From: Piscinibacter sp.
GTDB taxonomy: Bacteria > Pseudomonadota > Gammaproteobacteria > Burkholderiales > Burkholderiaceae_C
Assembly: GCA_016706565.1 (NCBI GenBank)
Contig: JADJJI010000011.1
Span: 558,001 to 622,000, forward strand
Direction of reading: 5' to 3'
DNA length: 64,000 bases
Position 1 is the stretch's first letter. Each line of letters starts with the position of its first letter. The position numbers were made by a program, and so were the translations under genes. The notes below the pieces were generated by a model. That model saw nothing but the letters and a program-made list of their open reading frames with translations, had not been told where the DNA came from and made no database searches. This document shows positions 49,734-57,752 of the stretch, piece after piece.

Positions 49734-52700
49734 ATGAACGCACCCGTTTCCCTGACCCACATGGCCGCCGTCGCCCGCGCCGGCGCCGCGGCCGACACGG
49801 GCGCGCCCCGGCTGCGCGAGATCCCCTACAACTACACCTCGTTCTCCGACCGCGAGATCGTGCTGCGCCTGCTCGGCGCGCGTGCCTGGGAGGTGCTCAA
49901 CCGGCTGCGCGAGGAGCGCCGCACCGGCCGCTCGGCGCGCATGCTGTACGAGGTGCTGGGCGACATCTGGGTGGTGCAGCGCAACCCCTACCTGCAGGAC
50001 GACCTGCTCGACAACCCGAAGCGCCGCGCCGCGCTGGTCGAAGCCCTGCACCACCGCCTGGGCGAGATCGAAAAGCGCCGCTCACCGCAGGCCGACGGCG
50101 AACGTGATGCCTTCGTCGGCGAGCTGCTGGTGTCGGCACGCTCGGCGGTGGAGCGATTCGAGCAGCAGTTCGACGACATGGCCGAGCTGCGCAAGCGCGT
50201 CGTCAAGGTGCTCGGCCGCGCCACGGCCAAGGACAACATCAAGTTCGACGGCCTGTCGCGCGTCGCCCACGTCACCGACGCCACCGACTGGCGCGTCGAG
50301 TACCCCTTCGTCGTGCTGACGCCCGACACCGAGGCCGAGATGGCCGCGCTGGTCAAGGGCTGCATCGAGCTCGGCCTGACCATCATCCCGCGCGGCGGCG
50401 GCACCGGCTACACCGGCGGCGCCGTGCCGCTGACCTGGAACAGCGCGGTCATCAACACCGAGAAGCTGGAGGCGATGACCGAGGTCGAGATGGTCACGCT
50501 GCCCGGCGTCGACCACCCGGTGGCCACCGTCTGGACCGAAGCCGGCGTGGTCACGCAGCGCGTGGCCGACGCGGCCGAGCGGGCCGGCCATGTCTTCGCC
50601 GTCGACCCGACCTCGGCGGAAGCCTCGTGCATCGGCGGCAACATCGCCATGAACGCCGGCGGCAAGAAGGCCGTGCTGTGGGGCACGGCGCTCGACAACC
50701 TGGCCTCGTGGCGCATGGTCACGCCGCAGGCGCAGTGGCTCGAGGTGGTGCGGCTGAACCACAACCTCGGCAAGATCCACGACGTGGAAGTGGCCAGCTT
50801 CGAGCTGCGCACCTTCGCTGCCGACGGCAAGACGCCGGTGCGCACCGAGCGGCTGGACATCCCCGGCAGCACCTTCCGCAAGGAAGGCCTGGGCAAGGAC
50901 GTCACCGACAAGTTCCTCGCCGGGCTGCCCGGCATCCAGAAGGAAGGCTGCGACGGCCTCATCACCAGCGCCCGCTGGGTGGTGCACAAGATGCCGGCGC
51001 ACACGCGCACCGTGTGCCTGGAGTTCTTCGGCAACGCGCGCGACGCGGTGCCCTCGATCGTCGAGATCAAGGACTTCATGTTCGCCGAGGCGAAGCGCGG
51101 CGGCGCCATCCTGGCCGGCCTGGAGCACCTGGACGACCGCTACCTGAAGGCAGTGGGCTACGCGACCAAGAGCAAGCGCGGCGGCCTGCCGAAGATGGTG
51201 CTGGTGGGTGACATCGCTGGCGACGACGCCGACGTGGTGGCGCGCGCCACCAGCGAGGTGGTGCGCATTGCCAACAGCCGTGCCGGCGAGGGCTTCGTCG
51301 CCGTCAGCGCCGACGCGCGCAAGAAGTTCTGGCTCGACCGCAAGCGCACCGCGGCGATCAGCCGCCACACCAACGCCTTCAAGATCAACGAAGACGTGGT
51401 GATCCCGCTGCCGCGCATGGGCGAGTACACCGAGGGCATCGAGCGCATCAACATCGAGCTGAGCCTGCGCAACAAGCTGGCGCTGGTGGACGCGCTGGAG
51501 GCCTTCTTCGCCGAGGGCAACCTGCCGCTGGGCAAGAGCGACGACGCCGGCGAGATCGCCAGCGCCGAGCTGCTCGAAGACCGCGTGCAGCAGGCGCTGG
51601 CCGTGCTGCGCGAGGTGCGCGCCTTGTGGCAGGGCTGGATGGCGCAGCTCGACATCGTGCAAGCGGACACGGGCCGCACGGTCTTCACCGACCTGCAGGA
51701 CCACACGCTGCGCGCCTCGTGGAAGACGCAGATCCGCACGCCGCTCTCGAGCATCTTCGCCGGCGCGGCGCTGGAGCCCATCGTCGACGCCTGCCAGAAG
51801 ATCCACGGCCAGGTGCTCAAGGGCCGCGTCTGGGTCGCGCTGCACATGCACGCCGGCGACGGCAACGTGCACACCAACATCCCGGTCAACAGCGACAACT
51901 ACGAGATGCTGCAGACCGCGCACGAGGCGGTGGGCCGCATCATGGCGCTGGCGCGGCGGCTGGGCGGCGTGATCTCGGGCGAGCACGGCATCGGCATCAC
52001 CAAGCTCGAGTTCCTGACCGACGAGGAGCTGGCCCGCTTCACCGACTACAAGCAGCGTGTCGACCCCGAGGGCCGCTTCAACAAGGGCAAGCTGCTGCGC
52101 GGCGGCGCCTTGAAGGCGGACCTGACCAACGCCTACACGCCCAGCTTCGGCCTGATGGGCCACGAGTCGCTGATCATGCAGCAGAGCGACATCGGGCAGA
52201 TCGCCGACTCGGTGAAGGACTGCCTGCGCTGCGGCAAATGCAAACCGGTGTGCGCCACGCACGTGCCGCGCGCCAACCTGCTGTACAGCCCGCGCAACAA
52301 GATCCTGGCCACCTCGCTGCTGATCGAGGCCTTCCTGTACGAGGAGCAGACGCGCCGCGGCATCAGCATCAAGCACTGGCAGGAATTCGAGGACGTGGCC
52401 GACCACTGCACGGTCTGCCACAAGTGCCTGTCGCCCTGCCCGGTGAAGATCGACTTCGGCGACGTGTCGATGAACATGCGCAACCTGCTGCGCAAGATGG
52501 GGCAGAAGAGCTTCCGGCCGGGCAACGCGGTGGCGATGATGTTCCTCAACGCGACCAACCCCGAGACGATCCGGCTGATGCGCCGCGGCATGGTCGACGT
52601 GGGCTTCAAGGCCCAGCGCTTCGCCAACAACCTGCTGCGCGGCCTGGCCAACAAGCAGACCGCGGCGCCGCCGGCCACCGTGGGCACCGCGCCGATCAAG

Positions 52701-53644
52701 GAGCAGGTGATCCACTTCATCAACAAGAAGATGCCGGGCGGCCTGCCCAACCGCAGACGGCGCGTGCGCTGCTGGACATCGAGGACAAGGACTACGTCCC
52801 GATCATCCGCGACCCGAAGGCCACCACGGCCGACAGCGAGGCGGTGTTCTACTTCCCCGGCTGCGGCTCCGAGCGCCTGTTCTCGCAGGTCGGCCTGGCG
52901 ACGCAGGCGATGCTCTGGCACGCCGGCGTGCAGACGGTGCTGCCGCCCGGCTACCTGTGCTGCGGTTACCCGCAGCGCGGCAGCGGCCAGTTCGACAAGG
53001 CCGAGAAGATGATCACCGACAACCGGGTGCTGTTCCACCGCGTGGCCAACACGCTGAACTACCTGGACATCAAGACCGTGGTGGTCAGCTGCGGCACCTG
53101 CTACGACCAGCTGCAGGGCTACGAGTTCGACAAGATCTTCCCCGGCTGCCGCATCGTCGACATCCACGAGTACCTGCTGGAGAAGGGCATCACGCTCGAT
53201 GCGAGCCAAGCCGCCGGCGGCTACCTCTTCCACGACCCCTGCCACAGCCCGATGAAGCTGCAGGAGCCGATGAAGACGGTGAAGGCGCTGGTCGGCGAGA
53301 ACGTGCGCAAGAGCGAGCGCTGCTGCGGCGAGAGCGGCACGCTGGGCGTGTCGCGGCCGGACATCTCCACGCAGATCCGCTTCCGCAAGACGGAGGAGCT
53401 GCAGCGCGACGAGGCGGCGCTGCGCGCCACCGGTGCCGTGGCGGCCACCGGTCCCGTGAAGATCCTCACCTCCTGCCCGAGCTGCCTGCAGGGCCTGAGC
53501 CGCTACACCGGCGACCTGAACAACGGCCTGCTGGAAGCCGACTACATCGTCGTCGAGATGGCGAACAAGATCCTCGGGCCCGACTGGCTGCCGGACTACG
53601 TGGAACGCGCCAACGACGGCGGCATCGAACGCGTGCTGGTGTAG
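49734..53644 (+). CDS. DUF3683 FAD/Fe-S oxidoreductase (D-lactate dehydrogenase-like), frame broken near 52753
   Basis: A ~1,300-residue multidomain oxidoreductase. In order: a DUF3683 N-terminal region ([25 protein letters not shown]), FAD_binding_4 ([18 protein letters not shown]), an FAD-oxidase C-terminal domain with [15 protein letters not shown] and GEHGIG, two 4Fe-4S motifs ([22 protein letters not shown]), then two CCG domains ([21 protein letters not shown]). After [10 protein letters not shown] the frame shifts near 52753 and the CCG part runs in another frame to 53644. One lost G explains it. Relatives oxidise D-lactate or other 2-hydroxyacids at the membrane. The ATG at 49734 is the family start. 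Confidence 0.9.
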
Positions 53645-53649
53645 CGGCC

Positions 53650-54396
53650 GTGGACCGACGGCACTGGTGTCTCGCCGCGGCGGGCCTGCTGGCCGGCTGC
53701 GGGGGCGTTCCGGTGCGCCGCGCGCCGGACTCGCCGGCGGGCAGCCTGCCGCCGTTCTCGGCGATGTATCGCGGTGCCGTGCTCCCCGCGGGCTGGCTTC
53801 CGCACGTGATGCGCCGCGACCGCGCGCCGACGCGGTATTCGCTCGACGAGCGCGACGGTCGCGCGGCAGTGCATGCGATCGCCGACCGCTCCACCTCGGG
53901 CCTGCGCTGCGATGTCGACATCGATCCGAAGGCCACGCCCTGGCTGAGCTGGGAATGGCGCGTGGACCAGGTGCCCGCAGGCGCCTCGGTCGAGGACGAC
54001 GATCGCGACGATTCGCCGGCTCGCGTGGTCGTAGCCTTCGATGGCGACGTGTCGACCCTGAGCCTGCGCGACCGGCTGTTCCGCGACACCGTGGAGCTGT
54101 TCACCGGCACCACGCTGCCGTTCGCCACGCTGATGTACGTGTGGGACGCGAAGGCACCGCCCGAGAGCGTCGTCGCCTATCCGCGCACGGCGCGCGTGCA
54201 GTACCTGGTGGTCGAGAGCGGCGCCGAGCGCGCGGGCCGCTGGCTCGGCTACCGCCGCGACGTGCTGGCCGACTACCGCCGCGTGTTCGGCGGCGAGCCG
54301 GGGCGCATCCGCCATGTCGGACTGCTGGCCGACACGGACGACCTCAAGGTGCGCACCGACACCTGGTTCGCCAACCTCGCGTTCAGCGCCGCCTGA
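53650..54396 (+). CDS. DUF3047 lipoprotein
   Basis: A 248-residue exported lipoprotein: a short signal with lipobox LLAGC (Cys at about residue 17), then a DUF3047 beta-rich domain (LSWEWRVDQVPAGASVEDDDRDDSPARVVVAF is typical, acidic and conserved). Ends LKVRTDTWFANLAF. Function is unknown. The start is a GTG at 53650, five bases after the oxidoreductase stop. It converges with the Bug gene across 12 bp. Confidence 0.85.
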   Translation: MDRRHWCLAAAGLLAGCGGVPVRRAPDSPAGSLPPFSAMYRGAVLPAGWLPHVMRRDRAPTRYSLDERDGRAAVHAIADRSTSGLRCDVDIDPKATPWLSWEWRVDQVPAGASVEDDDRDDSPARVVVAFDGDVSTLSLRDRLFRDTVELFTGTTLPFATLMYVWDAKAPPESVVAYPRTARVQYLVVESGAERAGRWLGYRRDVLADYRRVFGGEPGRIRHVGLLADTDDLKVRTDTWFANLAFSAA

Positions 54397-54408
54397 GCGG
54401 CAGCCGCA

Positions 54409-55386
54409 TCAGTCAGCCGAGAGCTTGCGCTCCTTGATGAGCGCGTGCCAGAAGCTCGTTTCCTTCTGCAGGAAGCTCGCCAGCGCAGGCCCGTCGGTCG
54501 GCGTGACCTCGAGGCCGAAGTCCTCGAGCCTGGCCTTCACCTCGGGCGTGGCGATGGCCTTGTTCATCTCGACCGTCAGGCGCGTGACGATGTCGGCCGG
54601 CGTGCCCTTGGGCACGAACAGGCCCTGCCACGCGGTGACCTCGAAATCCTTCACGCCGAGCTCGTCGAGCGTGGGCACGTCGGGCAGCGAGGGGATGCGC
54701 TTCTTCGACATCACCGCCAGCGCCTTCACCTTGCCCGAGCGGATCTGCGGCAGGCCGGCGGCGGTATCGAGCACCATCATCGGCACCTGGCCGGCGATGA
54801 CGTCCTGCACCGCCATCGCCGTGCCGCGGTAGGGCACGTGCACGACGAAGGCCTGGGTACGGTCCTTCAGCAGTTCCATCGCCAGGTGGTGCGGGCTGCC
54901 GATGCCGGGCGACGCATAGCTGAACTTGCCCGGGTTCTTCTTGATGTCGTCGAGCAACTGCTTGCCGCTGGCGAAGCCGGCGCTCGGGTTCACCGCGAGG
55001 ATCAACGGAAAGCGCGCCATGAAACCCACTGGCGCCAGGTCGCCCGGCGCGTAGGGGATCTTCTTGTACATCGCTTCATGGAACACCATCGCGCCGTTGT
55101 CGCCGGTGACGATCGTGTAGCCATCGGGCGGCGACTTGGCAGCGTTGTCGGTGCCGATGATGCCGGCCGCACCGGGCCGGTTGTCGATCACGATCGTCTG
55201 GCCGAGTTGCTTGGCCAGTTGCGGCGAGAGCTGCCTCGCGAGGAAGTCCGAGCCGCCGCCGGCCGGATAGGCCACCACCCAGCGCACCGGCTTGGACGGC
55301 CAGGCCTGGGCGAAGCTCTGCAGGGGCGAAAGCGCGGCGACGAGGCCGAGGCCGACGAGAGCGCGGCGGGGCAGGGCGAGGGTCAT
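54409..55386 (-). CDS. Bug-family tripartite tricarboxylate transporter substrate-binding protein
   Basis: A 325-residue periplasmic receptor of the TTT family, greatly expanded in Burkholderiales. It has a signal peptide (about 1-26, SFAQAWPSKPVRWVVAYPAGG is the domain start). The ligand-loop GGSDFLARQLSPQL, NRPGAAGIIGTDNAAKSPPDGYT and HVPYRGTAMAVQDVIAGQVPMM are hallmark motifs. Ligands in the family include citrate and other carboxylates. No TctA/TctB genes are beside it, so it is an orphan receptor. Confidence 0.94.
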   Translation of the reverse strand: MTLALPRRALVGLGLVAALSPLQSFAQAWPSKPVRWVVAYPAGGGSDFLARQLSPQLAKQLGQTIVIDNRPGAAGIIGTDNAAKSPPDGYTIVTGDNGAMVFHEAMYKKIPYAPGDLAPVGFMARFPLILAVNPSAGFASGKQLLDDIKKNPGKFSYASPGIGSPHHLAMELLKDRTQAFVVHVPYRGTAMAVQDVIAGQVPMMVLDTAAGLPQIRSGKVKALAVMSKKRIPSLPDVPTLDELGVKDFEVTAWQGLFVPKGTPADIVTRLTVEMNKAIATPEVKARLEDFGLEVTPTDGPALASFLQKETSFWHALIKERKLSAD

Positions 55387-55441
55387 GGCGGTGGGCGCTG
55401 TGCTGATGAAGACGAAGCGGGCATCTTAGCGGGCCCGCTTT

Positions 55442-55471
55442 CCGGGGGGGGCCGGGTTCGCGCCCCCCCGG
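55442..55471. repeat. Very strong G/C hairpin in the Bug-diguanylate cyclase spacer
   Basis: CCGGGGGGG and CCCCCCCGG form a 9 bp all-GC stem around a 12-base loop. The right arm ends 11 bases before the diguanylate cyclase ATG at 55483. Between divergent genes it is not an end terminator; it could slow translation or transcription, or be a sequencing-prone tract. Confidence 0.5.
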
Positions 55472-55482
55472 CTCAGGCGAGA

Positions 55483-57507
55483 ATGTCGGCCCAGACACGT
55501 TTGCGCCCCTTGTTCTCCATGCCCTGGCCATCGCGCTGCCGACCGGTCCCCCAACGACCACGACCCCTTGCCGCGGCACCGCTCTGGCGGGTCTGCGTCA
55601 CGGCGCTGATGTTGCTGGCCAGCGCGGCGGCGCTGGCCGGGCCGGCTTACCCCGAGGCGCTGCGCCCCGTGCAGGATCAGGCTCTGGATGACCCTGCCGC
55701 GGCGCTCGCCCTGGCCGATGCGACGCTGGACACACTCGATTCGGAGTCGCGCTTCTGGCGGCTGCTGGGCAAGGCCGCTGCGTACACCCTGATCGACCAG
55801 CCCAGCGCCGCGCAGCGCTCCGTCGACGAGGCCCGCGCGCGGCTGGGCCGGGTGCCGGCAGCGACGCCGCGCCACCACCTGTGGCTCGAGGCCTTCGCGA
55901 TAGGTGCCCAGTTCCGCACCGAGGATTCCGCCAGTCTGATTCCTCGCAGCGTCGAACTGCGGCGTGCTGCGGCGGCGCTGGGCGACGAGTACCTGCTGTG
56001 CGAAATCGCCGCGGGCGACCTGTTCCTGCTGCGCGACACGCATGCCATCGACGAGGCCTGGCGCGTCGCCGAGGAAACCGAACGCTGCGGACGCAAGCTC
56101 GGGCTGCTGCACCTGGAGACCAACGCGCTGATCGCCATGGGAAGCATGGCCGGCACGCTGACCGGCAAGGCGCCGACCGACAGCTACTTCGAGCGTGCAC
56201 TCGAGGTGCTGGGCGCTCAGCCGGCGCGATTCCAGCGCGGCTGGATCGAGTGGGAGCGTGGCAACATGCTGACGCGCCAGGGCCAGGGCGAGAAGGCCGC
56301 CCATTCCTTCGAGACCTCGCTGGCACGCAGCCGCGACATCGGCGACGCCGCGGGCGAGGCCATCGTCACCCTCGACCTGGCCGCTCTGCGCCTGTCGCAG
56401 GACGAGCCGCAGCGGGTGCTCGAGCTGGTTCGCGGTGTGCTGCCGGTCTTGCAGGGCACCGAGGCGCCGGTGCGCCTGGCCAGCGCGCGTGGCCTGCTCA
56501 TCGAGGCCCTGACTCGACTCAAGCGTGCCGAAGTGCTGCAGGAGATCGACAAGGCTCGCGCGCTCGACAACATGGTGCTGCCGCCGCTGGAGCGGGCCCG
56601 GCTCGCCCACAGGGTGGCCGACGGCTACGCATCGCAGGGCCTGCACCGGGAGGCCTATGCGGAGCTCAAGCGCGCCACCCAGGCGGTCTCGCAGAGCCAG
56701 CAGTCGGTCCGCGACACGCAGGTGCTTCGGCTGCAGGCTCGCTACGAAATCGCGCGGCGCGAGGCCGAGGTGGCCGACCTGCGCCACCGTGCCGAAGCCG
56801 ATCGGCTCGCGCTGAAGGCCCGCGAGGCCCAGCAGCAAGCGTTGTGGGCCGCATTGGTGGCACTGGTCGGGCTGCTGGCCTTCGCGTTCTGGTTGGGTGC
56901 CAGGGCACTGCGCCGCCGCCGCCAGCTCGCCGACCTGGTGATGCGCGACGACCTCACCGGCATGCCGAACCGGCGCGCCATCCTGGCCTTCGCGCAGGAG
57001 CAGTTCCGCCTGTGCCGCAAACTCGACATGCCGCTGAGCATCGCCGTGGTCGACCTCGACCACTTCAAGCAGGTCAACGACCGAGGCGGCCATGCGGCCG
57101 GCGATCGTGTGCTGCGCGCCTTCGCGCAAGCCGCCAGCGAAGTGCTGCGCGGTCAGGAACGTTTGGGCCGCTACGGTGGCGACGAATGGCTGCTCGTCAT
57201 GCCCGGCACGGGCGTGGAAGAGATCACGATGGTCTTCGAGCGCCTGCGCCACCAGCTGGCCGCGCAGCACGTACATGGCCTGGCCCACCCGCACGGCATC
57301 ACGCTGTCGATGGGGGCGGCGGCTTTGCGCGACACGCTCGAGTCGGTCGAGGCACTGGTCGACGAAGCCGATCGCCAGCTCTACCGCGCCAAGGCCGAAG
57401 GCCGCAACACACTGCGCCACGCGAGCGCCGACGAGCGTTCCGGGGCGGCGCATGCTGGCGCGCTCGCGGCCGAGCCGGATCGCAACCACGTGGCCGTCTC
57501 CGCCTGA
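55483..57507 (+). CDS. Membrane diguanylate cyclase (TPR-like sensor plus GGDEF domain)
   Basis: Makes c-di-GMP from two GTP. The 674 residues have a signal or first membrane segment (LWRVCVTALMLLASAAALAG) and a long helical, TPR-like periplasmic region to about residue 450. A membrane helix follows (ALWAALVALVGLLAFAFWLG), then a C-terminal GGDEF domain (LVMRDDLTGMPNRRAIL, AVVDLDHFKQVNDRGGHAAGD). The catalytic loop is RYGGDEW, with Trp for Phe; the key Gly-Gly-Asp-Glu is intact. At the inhibitory-site position RGQE replaces RxxD, so feedback may be weaker. Starts at 55483 or 55519. It is followed by a c-di-GMP riboswitch. Confidence 0.9.
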   Translation: MSAQTRLRPLFSMPWPSRCRPVPQRPRPLAAAPLWRVCVTALMLLASAAALAGPAYPEALRPVQDQALDDPAAALALADATLDTLDSESRFWRLLGKAAAYTLIDQPSAAQRSVDEARARLGRVPAATPRHHLWLEAFAIGAQFRTEDSASLIPRSVELRRAAAALGDEYLLCEIAAGDLFLLRDTHAIDEAWRVAEETERCGRKLGLLHLETNALIAMGSMAGTLTGKAPTDSYFERALEVLGAQPARFQRGWIEWERGNMLTRQGQGEKAAHSFETSLARSRDIGDAAGEAIVTLDLAALRLSQDEPQRVLELVRGVLPVLQGTEAPVRLASARGLLIEALTRLKRAEVLQEIDKARALDNMVLPPLERARLAHRVADGYASQGLHREAYAELKRATQAVSQSQQSVRDTQVLRLQARYEIARREAEVADLRHRAEADRLALKAREAQQQALWAALVALVGLLAFAFWLGARALRRRRQLADLVMRDDLTGMPNRRAILAFAQEQFRLCRKLDMPLSIAVVDLDHFKQVNDRGGHAAGDRVLRAFAQAASEVLRGQERLGRYGGDEWLLVMPGTGVEEITMVFERLRHQLAAQHVHGLAHPHGITLSMGAAALRDTLESVEALVDEADRQLYRAKAEGRNTLRHASADERSGAAHAGALAAEPDRNHVAVSA

Positions 57508-57583
57508 TTCCGCAGCGCCAGCGCGACTGACGCACTCGCGCGACACTTTTCTCGGGCCTGAATTCACGGCAGTACCGGTTCAG

Positions 57584-57602
57584 TGTCACGGACTCGGTGA
57601 CA
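57584..57602. promoter_or_regulatory. Dyad overlapping the -35 of the protease promoter (operator candidate)
   Basis: TGTCAC-GGACTCG-GTGACA is a perfect 6+6 bp inverted repeat with a 7-base centre. Its right arm is the -35 hexamer. The position suits a repressor or a class II activator site. It is not a standard CRP site (TGTGA-N6-TCACA), although the arms use the same bases in another order. The binding protein is unknown. Confidence 0.45.
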
Positions 57603-57625
57603 TCTTGTTACGGTCCGGCTACAGT
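57597..57625 (+). promoter_or_regulatory. Sigma70 promoter for the riboswitch-protease unit
   Basis: GTGACA (57597-57602, 5/6 match) and TACAGT (57620-57625, 4/6) are separated by 17 bp. Transcription would start near 57632, at the 5' edge of the aptamer. Confidence 0.55.
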
Positions 57626-57712
57626 CGTCGTTTGTCGCAAACCTCGCGAAAGCGGGGGACGCAAAGCCTCCGGCCTACAGCAGCAATGCCAGGGTAGCGG
57701 GGCTGCCGGATC
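57626..57712 (+). ncRNA. c-di-GMP-I (GEMM-I) riboswitch
   Basis: The RNA reads like the Vc2 class: GCAAACC, a stem CCTCGC/GCGGGG (57642-57647 with 57652-57657) capped by a GAAA tetraloop (57648-57651). Then come GGGACGCAAAGCCTCCGGCC, a variable stem-loop, and GGGTAGCGGGGCTGCCGG. By alignment to Vc2 the ligand contacts are kept: G20 at 57637, A47 at 57664, C92 at 57706. G rather than A at position 20 favours c-di-GMP over cGAMP. It lies between a promoter and the S8 protease gene and right after a diguanylate cyclase gene. Confidence 0.92.
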
Positions 57713-57726
57713 GCCTTCGCGTTCTG

Positions 57727-57747
57727 GCCTCGAACCCCCACCGAGGC
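57727..57747 (+). promoter_or_regulatory. Hairpin that sequesters the protease Shine-Dalgarno
   Basis: GCCTCG (57727-57732) pairs perfectly with CGAGGC (57742-57747), with a nine-base loop. The right arm contains GAGG (57743-57746), the ribosome binding site for the ATG at 57753. No T-run follows, so the riboswitch more likely controls translation than termination. Confidence 0.55.
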
Positions 57748-57752
57748 ATTTC

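Noticed and set aside
50082-52715. A ~880-codon minus-strand open frame across the FAD/Fe-S oxidoreductase
   Set aside because: Same cause: a His/Val/Asp/Arg-rich shadow of a high-GC gene without domain features.
57626-57712. cGAMP-type (GEMM-Ib) riboswitch
   Set aside because: The base aligned to Vc2 G20 is G, and the context is a canonical GGDEF gene; cGAMP-preferring variants usually have A there.
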